Part shown: in pieces, positions 24,126 through 36,275 of the stretch
How positions within the stretch are numbered: position 1 is the first letter of the stretch
Layout: every line of letters begins with the position of its first letter
Assembly: GCA_036852015.1 (NCBI GenBank)
Contig: JAANDG010000223.1
Span: 1-64,000 of the forward strand
Direction: 5' to 3'
Length of the DNA: 64,000 nucleotides
Source: Pelodera strongyloides
Taxonomy: Eukaryota > Nematoda > Chromadorea > Rhabditida > Rhabditidae
The notes under the pieces: model-generated
The model's input: only the letters and a program-made list of their open reading frames with translations
Database searches by the model: none
What the model was told of the DNA's origin: nothing
Translations under genes and position numbers: made by a program

Positions 24126-27100
24126 TCATCGTCTTTTCTGCTTCCGTTCATCTGATAATACATATGGACAATCTTCTTCCAATCGATAACCGTTTCAATA
24201 CTCCAATTCGAACTGGAGCCCAATTCGGCGCCATCGCCGCGCACATCTCAAATAATCAATATTTATATAATTTACGAGTCGGCTCACGCCGCCTGAGGCG
24301 ACTTACATGGAATTATGATTGGTTTAGCATGGGATACTTATATACAAAGCTTCAAACGTATCATAAGAAATTAACATAATAGGAAACAATTGCATATGCA
24401 TACTTCGATATTGAGCTGCGAAACTCTTTTTATACCCGAACACGAAATTTGCATTTCCGTAACGCACATCGGTATGCAAATTAGGCCACAGTTACTCTTT
24501 TATATAATAAGATATTGAATCATTTAGTTTGGCCTTAGCAACAAGGATTTTTGGTAAACAAATGACCTGTGATAGGTGCTTTACCTTTTCACACACTTTT
24601 AGCACAACTCTGCTGTAAACTCTTTACGTGTACTAAAAGGATCATATGAGAAGGTCGGTCAAGCTTCAATAGCTAAAACGTCTCAGTTCCATCTCCGTCT
24701 CCATTTCTCTTTCTCTTTCTCTCTCTCTTTCTCTTTCCCATCTCTTTCTCTTTCTCTTTCTCTCTCTCTCTTTCTCTACCTTCATCGTCATCTCTCATCT
24801 CATCGTGTCTGCCCGTCTGTCCTCCTCCCATCGAGAATGCATCAATATTCTCTTCGAATCGCAGATCTGCTTGTGCCTTTTGAGTACAAACTCGCACTAA
24901 AATTAAAATTCTTCACAAAACACAATTCAAAAATCGCAGAGTTAAATTCTCAAAAGTGCTGAACAGCACTGAAAAAAACCCAAGGGGAAATAACTTCTGA
25001 AGATAATAAGAAGTAATCGCCTGTAACACGCTCTTGGGTCGTGGTAGAAGCGAAAACCTAGCCCTCCTGGCCCTAGCCCGAAGACGTCGAGCAATTTGTC
25101 ATCTGGAACTCGTCGCCTACTGCTCAGAACGTCTGCGAAACATGTCATAAGCAAACCTTGAAACTGAACTTTGAACTCCCTTGAATAAAGGTGCAGAAGA
25201 TTTATTATTCATTATTTATTTGTTAGAGGGTTTTTTGAGCGTCGCGTCTAAAGTCATATCAAGATTGGATAAAGAATGCTTACATCTATTCCTGTACGCC
25301 ACTTTGATGACCATCACCAGTTTGGTCAACATGTTAATCGGTGAAGGCGTCGCACTTCTTTTGTTCATTTGTCGAATCAGAATTGCACGGCCGAACTTCC
25401 ACTCCTGAAAGAATTATGTGTTTTTCATAGACCATCGTCAGTTTACGTAAACGTCTACTAAGACTCCAAGTTATATCGTAAAGTTTATTGTCGATTTTCT
25501 ATTCTATTGACTTGTTTCAACTTTCTGCATGCAAAGCATGCCGACATGTCGTCTTCCGTCCTTGTTTAAATGATGATTTATAATACTAGTTGCGCAACTC
25601 AACTAATTCGATGCCGTATACGTATACCCTACAAGGGACAGCTACAGTACGACAATATCCCAAAAAAAGAAAGAAACTCGTAACTATCATACTAAAACGC
25701 GGAAAAAACGCGGAAGGCAAACCTTTTGGTTCTTGCATATTCTCTTTATGTACGTTCAATTCTAGAGTCAGGCTCGGTTGTCTTTAGTCCATATAAGAAA
25801 AAGGATAAGGTGGCTCTAGATCGGATCCAACGTACATTTACAAAGCGAATTTTTATGCGTTCCCAAATGCTTGATTACAATGATACACCCTCTAGTTCAG
25901 ATAGAGATACATTATTGAAGCTTGATACACTTGACAATCGACGTAGGAAGGCAGATGCTAGAATGCTCAGAAAAATATTGGCCGGCAAATGCGGCCATAA
26001 TCTACGTTCAATGTACAAATTCAGGAATTCTAATCTGTCCTCTCGACGTGGTCGTATCAAAATCATAATCCCTCGGGTGACTAGGAATGTTCGCAGACAC
26101 TGTTTTGTCCATAGAACTTCACTTATGATTGAGAGTAACCCTCGCCTATTCCTGTAAACATAATGTTTTTATTTGATGCTTTTATTTTGATCAGATTTAC
26201 ATTTTCACGTTTCATAGTTATTCATTGTGGTATTGCCTCGACAAAACTTGTGCGACATTTTATGTTCGTAATAAATGTTATGTTATGTTATGTTATACTA
26301 AATAACTAGAGTTTCAGGCAAGATCCAATTCCCTTACCTTATCTGATTGAGCTTGAATCCGTTGATATGTGTCGGACATCATAGCAATCAGTAGGTTGAT
26401 CAGCACCTGATGAAGATTATGCATGAAGAATTGCGCAAATTGGTGCAAAGGAAAGAGCTAGCTTCTGAGGAAATTGAATAAAAATCGCAACAATAACTAC
26501 TTACGATCAAAGTGACGAGGAGATAGATTCCGAAAACTAATTTGAGGATGATCTTTCCGAAATCGGGCACTAAGTGCAGCGGCGGCATTGAATCGGGCTC
26601 AACTGCAAGAAACCAATTATTTCTGAATTAAAAACGTGACGAATACAGTACTTCATGTCTTTTGAGATGCATAAACAACATCGCTAACCACTACACCACC
26701 ATCAACGGTCTCAAAAACGATCGAAGACGTCGAGCAATTTGTCATCTGGAACTCGTCGCCTACTGCTCAGGACCTCTGCGGAACATGTCATAAGCAAACC
26801 TTGAAACTGTACTTTGAACTCCCTTGAATAAAGTTGCACGCTTTTGAAGCGTAAAACAAATTAAAAAAAAAGAAAAGAAAAAAAGTTATCGTCATCATCG
26901 ATAAATTATCCCGTACCTAATCCGAAAAGGGAAAAGAAGAGCATTTCGAGCGTTTGTTCTGGTGAAGACAATCGCATCAATTCTGCTGAATCATCGTCCA
27001 TCGGTTGGTAGGCGGGCTGAATATAAGATAATAAAAGGTATGACCAAGCTACGGTAATTCGACTGTTTTCCTGTCTCACTCTAAAAGGTACTAAAGGGTA

Positions 27101-30100
27101 ATCAGACTACGGTATCACGTCGGGGGTCTTTCAGAGCGATAACATCACAAGTTTTCTTGGAATGCTCTTTTTACAATAATTTCCATTCGCATTTTTTTGT
27201 GGACGCGATGCTTTTTAAAATAGTACATTGCAAAATAATAGCCGTAGGTTCATTGCGGAGTTTTCGTAATTCTGCATTTGCCTGCGCATCTGATCTGAAT
27301 TCTCCGATTACCTGAAAAATGCTGGTGACGTGCAATGTAAACCCGGCAATGAACAATAGGAGAATGACGAGGAACCGAGCCAGATCGTACATTAGGTCTC
27401 TGAAAGAATGGCATACGGTAACAGGTCTCTCTCTCTCTCTTCCCTCTCTCTCTTTCTCTCGATCTCTCTTCCACGCTCTCTCCATCGTCTCTGCTTCTCT
27501 TTCTCTCGCATCATATAAAATAAAAAAATTTACCGAATAATAATCGCCCATGGCCCGAACAAGTGGTGTACGGTAAGGAAGTCCAAATATTCGACGAATG
27601 CAAATAATAATGCAAATGCGAAGAGTTGATTCTTGAGGTAGAGCATTGTACGAGAGAAGTGCAGCTTCTCGTCACCATCTAAAATGTTGGATATTGTCAT
27701 GTTTAAAGGCACGCGGTGGTATTGTATTTTAACTCTTTTATTTATTCAGATTCTTTTCCAACCGCGCACCTAAGTTTGACAATTGCGTAATGTCCATGTA
27801 AGCCATGTTTTCGCAGCGGAATATTTCCCGCATTTAGTGTGCCACGTACCCGCTGGGTAACTCTCCCCGCAATGCGCGCCAACTGTCACACTGGGATATT
27901 CTAAATTCAAAATAAAAAATCACCCACCCAAATGTGTGAGGAAGACCGCTGGCAGTAAAAAGGCAAGAACATGAACAGCTATTGCAGCCGCAGAGAGGAC
28001 TAATATTAGAACCTAAACAGAACATATTTATTTGACAAAAGGATGAATATATTTAAGGAAATAGCAAATCCTCTATTATTTAAATTTACCTTTACGATTC
28101 CAAGTCCAGATCCACCGCCGACGTTTGATAGTTCCGAGACCAAGTTACCGGATAACCATAATAAGAGAACAAACTCGACAGGGTTCGGAATTACGGATGT
28201 TACCTAAAGGTAAAGGCAAGATTAAAGTTGAACCATAATCACAAACCCGACCCGCCTAGTTCTTGTTTTCGGGTAGAGTAAGAAATAAAATGACAATGTG
28301 GTTCGACCCATGAAAAATATTCTAGCTGCATTGCCAAAACAATGGGTGTTATTTCTAGCTTATATATATCGGAGTTAACAAATGTTTCTGCAGCTAGACT
28401 CTTCATAAGGTAAGCCTGCACCAACATATTCTAATGAACAAAGCAAATATAGCACCAACCTCATACATCTTATGCGTAATGTTTAACACAACAATGGTGA
28501 GAAGTACAGTGAAATACACATGAGAGACGATGTGACACACAAATTTGATGATTGGGGCGCGGCCTGAAGTAGAATTATTGTAATACAAGTATTTTTAAAT
28601 TTGAAGGGTCAGGTCCTCGTAAAAAAGTTTTCCCCATTTTGTTTGTGTAAGAAACCACACAATTGCGCTATCATAACTGCGAGGACCGCATCGTAAACTG
28701 AAACTATGGGTACTGTAGGCTTATTTTGTGGTTTATTCATGAATTCATTCAGTTTATTATTTGTACAATTAAATAATATTAAAGAAAAAAGTTCGCTCAC
28801 CAATCCTGCTGTCCAAAGGAAGGGAGAAATAAAACCAGGCAGGAGGACACAAAAGCACCAGAATTGAGAAGGCAAGCTGGAATATTGTAAAATAATACAA
28901 AGCTTTTATTTATATAATCAAGCTAAAACACCTTTCTATAGAAAAAAAGCAAACAAAACATCAGTACAAGGCCGGCTTTTGCATGGCTGAACTTTGGCAT
29001 GCATGCTGTCATTTAAGCCGAAAAGCATGCATGACGTCAATCATGCAGCAGGCATGCTTTTTTTGAAAGTCAACCGCTGGTCATGCAAGCCGCAGTTGTT
29101 GCACTAACCCTGCATTTTCATTTTTTCGAAAAAATCACTTTTTTATGCTCTAAAATCAGTAATTATTTACACACGTTTATTATATTATTTAGCCAGTAAG
29201 AGTAACATAATAAATACCTTATTTTGAAGGGCATGAATTTTCAGCCAAACTTCTCTTATTTAAAAATTTTAGGTTACCGACGTTTGATATATGGCTGGAT
29301 TTGTGTTTTAACTAATAAAATAATAATTATAGCAAATTTAGTGGGATTTTAGTTGATTTTAAGTTGTATTTTAAAGTTCCGCATGTTTACGGCAATATGC
29401 ATAAATGGATGCCGCATGCATGACCGGATTGTCCCCCCGCATGCATGCCGCCTGCCGGAAAGCATGCATGCAGTCACCATGACGGCATGCATGCTTGTCC
29501 AAATGACCGCATGCATGCGAAGTGTGACCTGAGATGGGCAATTTTTCTGCATGTTTCAATAAGCTTTGTGATTTGCGAACGGTTTGAACTGCTTCTGACA
29601 AATAAGAAAAAATCAACGACAAGCTCATCACCACTAGCAGCATCAACCACGTACCGTTTTTCCAAACGACCAGTCAACACGAGCAGTCCAAATCTCAGTG
29701 AGATACCGTTGGACGGATGCATAGGAGACAACTTCTTTCTGGAAATTAAGTGAGAGATGAAATATTTCCTTTCTTTGGAGCAAGTACTACCGAATAATTT
29801 TCTGCATTTGGTGTCTGTGGGGCAAATACTGATATATATTACAATCTTACCAAACTTCCCTTAGTTAGCACCTAACGTTAACCTGACGCTAATATTACGT
29901 AGATTGAAATTTTTGGGTCCATGCACTTGTTACGAGAATTTGGGATTAACCTCTATACAAGAATGTAAAAGATTAATCTGAATTACCCGATAGTCAAATT
30001 GGCAGACAATTCAATGAATTGTATTGTGGTAGAACATATGTTTACGAATTTTTAAGCCATAACCTTGTTGGCATAGTCAAATCCGACCCTTACAGTACAC

Positions 30101-33100
30101 GGTACAGCTTACCTGTTCGTTTTCAATCAATACATCAAGTAGTGGTTTTCCACGATTGTCCTTTGCCTTTAATAAAAGGGCCGAATTGTATTCTGTAGCA
30201 GTAATCCCCAGCAGCTCCACGGCCATATTCTCAGAAAAGACGGCAACATTGAAAAGGTCGCGGGCCCGTTCCTTTTCCTGAAAAAATAAAATCGTGATTC
30301 ACCTTTTTCATTAAATAGTTTTGAAAGTCGCCAATGAATTCAGACAATTATTGTGCCGTCTTGGTCGCAGTCACCTCAGCTATAGTGAGTTAGTCCACTC
30401 AATCTTTGAAGAAGTCCACTGGTAATTTCTTTTGCAGGGGAAATCCGATAAGAACAGAAGCATAAAAACTTTTCCGAAAAGGGTAAAGACATTTCCCGGG
30501 AAGGATTTTTGTTAGAAAATTGTTCTTGGGTAATTTGTGTTCCCGGGGAATTTTTTCCGTAAGAATGGTGAATACTGACGAGTGATGCTCTGGCCACAGA
30601 TAAACTGTAACTGTACTCAGCTTGAAACATTGGCACCTGTAGCTCGTGAACCTGACTATCGAGCTAGCGGACCACTGTTTAAATTTCTATTATTTCTAAC
30701 CTTTTCACTCATTTCCCTGTATAAACTGCTCAGTTTAACTGCAGTCTCTATAGGGGCGGGACTCTGGAGGATGAATTCCTGTAGGGGTTCATTGTCGTTT
30801 CCTTTGCCGCATACCTAAAGAAAGGAAGAATTCGGGCACTTCGGAAATAAAGTCGGGCACTTCGAATTTCGAACCTCATCATGTTGTGTGAAAGATGTGA
30901 GGTACTAAATACCCGCCGGTTTTTGAAACACATCGTTGGCGACTAAATTCTCACGCAAAGTTGCTCGAATTTAGCTCGATTTTTTATTCAAATTTATGCT
31001 CATTTGCATAGGCTGCGTAAGAATGCTGGTGCAATCGATGTGTTTCAAAACCCGGTCGGTATTTCGCTTTAATGATATGGATTATCTTCTACTGTTCTAG
31101 CCTTACCATAAGATCAAAAATGAATTTCCTATCCTCCATCAGTTGATGTGTGTCGTGTTTTTGTTTGAGAAGGAAACGGAGGCACTCAATGTGGTTATGA
31201 GCGGCCGCGAAGCACAGTGGCACCTGAAAAATATTTAAAGTGATATAACATCCGTTTCATAAACGTATGTCAACGCAGTGTTACCAGGTAGTGCATGCCA
31301 ATAACGCAATAAAAGCTTAGCAACACAATAAACAATATATTGGATGTAGATATTCTAAAGTTTAATGATTATTCAGTCGAGTAGAAACAAACAAACCTTT
31401 CCCTCCTTCGTCTCGGCTAATGCATCTGCAGAACTTTTCACGAATAATTTGACAACATTTAGATGTCCGGCCTTTGTGGCGAAATGCATACCAGTCCATC
31501 CACTCTAGAATAATTAGAGAGTTAATTAATAGCAATACGTAGGTTGTGAATATACTCATTTTGGTAAGGAATTTCTAAATCAAAGTTTTTTGGGGGCCTG
31601 GGCCTTCTTCGTTTTTAGATATTCTGCACCGGTTTCGTTTAAAAACAACTTTATGGGAGATGTAAATAATTCATAATTATTTTCTTGGTCGAATATGTTT
31701 TGGTTTATAAGATTAAGCTTACCTGGTCCATAACATTGATGTTACTTCCTTGAGCAATCAGCAAAGAGACCATTTCATAGTGACCATTCATGGCTGCTAA
31801 ATGGAGCGGAGTCCTACCGCGCCAATCCTAAATGGTAAAGAAGTGTATGTATATAATCTAAATAAATTTATCATTTCATAAACACTAACTTGGCAATATT
31901 ACGCACCACCACAAAAACCGCATGTACGCAAAAAACCGCATTGGGTGTTCGAACACTCAAAAACCGCACTCGCCAACTTTGTTACGCACGAAACCGCATA
32001 AAACCGCATTTGTTACACATGAAACCGCATGAACATATTCTTAGTAAAAAAAAACGTTCCAGCCAAACCAGTTCATCTTTAAAGCGAAATGCTAGCCTCT
32101 TTTTAAAATTTGCGCATGATAAGCAAATCCCATGTATCCAATGCTAATTTTGTACGATTGCCGTGGACGATCGTACAAAATTAGCATAGGATACATAGGA
32201 TTTGCTATCATATGCTAATTTTCCGAAGGGGCTAGCATTTCGCTTTAAACCATCTTATTAACTACCTACTATCATTAACTAACTTTTAAATCAAATTTTC
32301 TCTCTCCGACATGCTAACCTACGCTTGCGCGACAAAGCGAAGTGAACGGGGCTAAAGTTTACCAAAAGTGCTCGGGATTAACGTAGGAACTTCCACCCTT
32401 TTCCAACTAAATCGATAATAAACCGAAAATGCACTGCACACAAATAAATTAAATTAAGAAAACTAATAAATAAAAATAGGTGACATGTTTCCAGAGTTTA
32501 CCGTATATTACCAAGCCACTGCGTGGAATGATTATTCCTATTATAACGCAACTTTGTAATTGATTACCTTCATAAAAAATGCAAAGAATAGTTTTTAGCA
32601 GGATTTAGCTTCATGTGTAACACTGTGGTGTTTTTGCGGGTTTATGCGGTTTCGTGCGTAACAAAGTTGGCGCGTGCGGTTTTTCAGTGTTCGAACACCC
32701 AATGCGGTTTTTTGCGTACATGCGGTTTTTGTGGTGGTGCGTAATATTGTACAATTAGCCCACTAACTTACTACTATACCATTGAGCGCCTGCGGTTCTT
32801 GTTAATGCTTGAATTCATTATGTGATTATCAATTTTTTTAGTTGCACTGATAATCTCTGATTCTCTGATTCTAACCTTTGCATGTTGCTGTTGTGTGCTT
32901 CTCGAGAGCAACATTCCCACAACTGCGATGTGTCCCTGTTGTGCTGCCAAATGAAGTGGAATCACATTCTGTAAATGGAAACTTCTTATGTTTTAAACTA
33001 ATTTTTATGATTCAAAATCATGCTCCTTTATTCAAGTGTGTCGATACAGTATTGAAAGCTTATGTTGAGCAGAGATCCCGAGCAGGAGAGACAACGAGTT

Positions 33101-36100
33101 CCAGACTCCCAGATAACAACGTGTTCAATCTCCTCAGGTGTAATAATGGCTCTAACTCACCATAGTCGTGGAAGTTGCATCCACTTGAACTCCTTGATTC
33201 AGAAGCATTCTCACTAAGGAATCGTGACCTGATTGAGCGGCCAAGTGAAGCGGAGTGAAGCCGTACTGGAATAATAAAAGCTCTATTTTGGTTTTCTTGT
33301 TTCATCGTCACTCACGGGTTGCGCTCTTTTAGGGTATAATAAATCTTCAATATTCAGATGTGAATGCAAAGGAAAGGTAGTGTAAGTGAAAATAATAATA
33401 AATTTGAAATGTCATGAAACTGTATAATACGGTTACCCGCTTAGTTCGGACTTCACTAAAGATAAGGTAGCCTACCTCAGTGGCAAACTCCTTCACGACG
33501 TGGTGATTGTATATCGGAGGTTCAGATCTGATGCTCGCCGGGACGTGTTTCAGCATTTCGTTCACGAAGTCCGAATTACCGTAGTAAGCGGCTATATGGA
33601 GGGCGTTCAGGCCGGTCTGTAATATGCATTAAACATTTTCAAACCAAAAATAAATATTTTCCATTTTCTAGAATATTACCTACCCCGGCTTATTATGATA
33701 GCAAGTATTTTTTTTCCACGTTGAATATCACGTTAAAGTAAAGAATGCTGTAATTCCTGGTTTTCAAAATCAATATCAACCTCATATAAGCATACAGCTT
33801 CATAGTATGGATTATTCGAGTAGTAGGCTTTATTCAGAAGCAATTAATAAACAAAACTCTACCTTCTTTGAGCATCGCTTCCATAGAGAATGATCGAACG
33901 CATCCAGAATGGATACATATCCATTCTTTGCACCGAGTTGCAGTGCCGTCATGCCATGCTAAATGTACTATTATGATATACAATGTCATTAAAGGGTCAG
34001 GCCCATTTCAAATGATCCCTATGTTTGATGAGTCCACCTGATTCTCCATGTCAAATATAGTAGGATAAAATATTTTTCTATATTTCAAGCGCAAAATTCA
34101 CGCAGTATTCATCGATTTACCCCTGCCAGTCATACCCAACTATTTATCGCATTTGTCACGCCCCTTCGCGCCAATTGGGCAATATGCTCTATTGGGCGTG
34201 GCAACTGCGATATTGGCCAATCAGCGCGAATGGGCGTGCCAACTGCGATGGATAGCTGTGTATGACTGCTCACGGTAAATTGCTCAATAATGAGTGATTT
34301 TTGCGCTTGAAAATTAGAAAATTATTGCATCCTACTATATTTGGCATGGAGAATCAGATGGAGTCATCAAAAATAGGGGTCATTTGAAATGGGCCTGACC
34401 CTTTAATAGGGGTTTTTTGACAGACTACCAACAGGTTCCTAAGATTCTCAGGATTCCGCTTTGTTTCTGTTTCCGGGCTCTCTTCTAAAACTGTGCCTAT
34501 GTGAATCTAAAGAGATCCAATCAACTTTATTCAATGATTATTGTAACAGGTGCTACTGATCCTGAGACTACAGTATTCTCCACTGTCAATTATAAACATT
34601 TTCTTCGCTGGCTATTAACGACAAACTATAATGTCGGAAGTAACTAACAAAGTACAAAGACCACTCACTGCATTCTCGTCTTCAGCATTGGCCCCATTTT
34701 CGAGCAGAATCTTCACGATGTTGGCGTGTCCACCAGCCGCGGCCATATGCAAAGTGGTTGCCTCCATTGTTTTGGTTTTTGCCTTCAAGTATCATATGTT
34801 ATTCTTTCAAACTAAGTTGTAAAACGCGAGCTGATCACTTTAAAATAGTTACCATGCTATCCCCTAATTTCTTACTCAACGTACCTGTATCACCATAGCT
34901 TTGTCGATCATCATCAATTCACGTACGACGGCTAGAGAACCCTGAATTTGGAAAATGTGAGAGTAAAAATATGAGCGGAGTTCTATGACAATGGCGAGAG
35001 CCTTAGCAAGAGAAGTACAAATAACAAAAGGAAAAGGATCGTCGAACTACAACATGTAAGCCATGCCCTCTACTAATTGAATTGTAAGTTCATACGACGT
35101 CATTTCAAATAACAATAGGGAATATGAAGAGGGCGTACACATACATGCTAAATAAACAGTCTACTTACCTTCATCGCAGCAATATGTGCACATGTAAATC
35201 CGTTGTGGTCAATTGCTGTCAGAACAGCTCTATTATTCTGTTTCATTTTGAGGAAGAGCTTCACGACGTCAGGGTAGTCGTTCTGAAATATATTTATAGG
35301 TCAAGCTTTGCCATAACTTCTGAAATCCTGAAGCGGACATATCCAGCCTAGCCCTACGTTATGTTATATGTTTTTTTTTCGTTGAATCGGTATAAACAAT
35401 AAAAAGGAAGGTTATGATGCCATAATGAGTAGTAGACGATGCATGAGGGCCCGTAGAACTGTAATTTACGCTTCTAGCCGTTCAAAAAGTGAGAGTTTAC
35501 CTCAGCAGCTAGATGTAATGGTGTTTGTCCCTTATCGTCTCTCGCATTCGGATTTGCACCAAGGGCGAGAAGAGTCTGAGCTACTGCCAACTGACCATGA
35601 CGGGCAGCGAAATGAAGGGCCGTCTGCGATTATAATAAAGTTTTAGTAGAAATATAAATTGCACTCTCGATACAGTACAGGCATCTACGTCCAACAGCGG
35701 TCGTAGTTTTCTACGGTATATCATTGTTGTCGTTTTCAGGACAAACCCCGGTAATTGGTCAATAAATGAAACTAATGAAAGAGTAAAAATAAGCTATAAG
35801 CTATGCCGCAGTCTGTCCGGTCTAGCAGAAAGACTGTAACTTAAACTTCCAATATGTCGCTGTCTACTTACAATCTAGTAAAAGTAGGTAGAAACAGCAA
35901 TTCCCGTATCTTAATTTTGTCATACTCAAAAATATGAAGACGTTACCTGGTTATCTAGAGTTATAGCTTCCAGACTGGCTCCGTGGTCCTGAACGAGGAC
36001 GTTGACCACCTTCACGTGGCCATTCATAGCTGCGAGGTGGAGGGGAGCTTCGCCAGTTTTAGATTTGCTAAAAAACATAGGATATTTTCTTTACTTTTCT

Positions 36101-36237
36101 TCTCTGCTACCTCTCTCTGCCTCCCTCCTTCTCTCTCTCTCTCTCTCTCTCTCTGTCTCAAACTTTCACTTTTCTTCTCTGCTATCAGTGCTATCTCTCT
36201 CTCTCTCTGCCTCCCTCCTTATCTCTCTCTTTCTCTC

Positions 36238-36275
<38 letters not shown>

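Larger units (their letters stand above)
24126..25404 (-). other. trp-4: TRP-4 TRP box and C-terminal tail (exons 46-48), end uncertain
   Basis: Exon 46 (25284-25404) encodes EWKFGRAILIRQMNKRSATP, the TRP domain; donor AGAT|GTAAGC. Exon 47 (24780-24896) follows acceptor ATTTTAG and reads VCTQKAQADLRFEENIDAFS, acidic at its end; its donor lies at the edge of a GA microsatellite. Exon 48 (24126-24151) is the nearest phase-compatible acceptor (TATCAG) and ends in DERKQKRR then stop. Alternatives: reading on through the exon 46 donor gives CKHSLSNLDMTLDATL and a stop at 25216; reading through the exon 47 donor gives a Glu/Arg/Lys tail from the microsatellite; in another phase the last exon would read MNGSRKDDDEEPLIQNAA and stop. 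Confidence 0.55.
26338..28876 (-). other. trp-4: TRP-4 transmembrane and pore domain (exons 37-45)
   Basis: Exons 28801-28876, 28460-28563, 28090-28203, 27928-28012, 27534-27678, 27312-27399, 26917-27016, 26505-26602, 26338-26406. Hydrophobic segments, one per exon: AFSILVLLCPPAWFYFSL; VYFTVLLTIVVL; EFVLLLWLSGNLV; VLILVLSAAAIAVHVLAFLL; QLFAFALLFAFVEYLDFL; ARFLVILLLFIAGFTL; then pore helix TLEMLFFSLFGL and the S6-like KLVFGIYLLVTLI joined to VLINLLIAMM. That is one more hydrophobic stretch than S1-S6, so exact S-numbering needs an alignment. Confidence 0.9.

Noticed and set aside
31894..32749. CRISPR-like array suggested by repeated AAACCGCAT words
   Set aside because: Irregular spacing, inverted symmetry and a eukaryotic host; it is a transposon terminal repeat.
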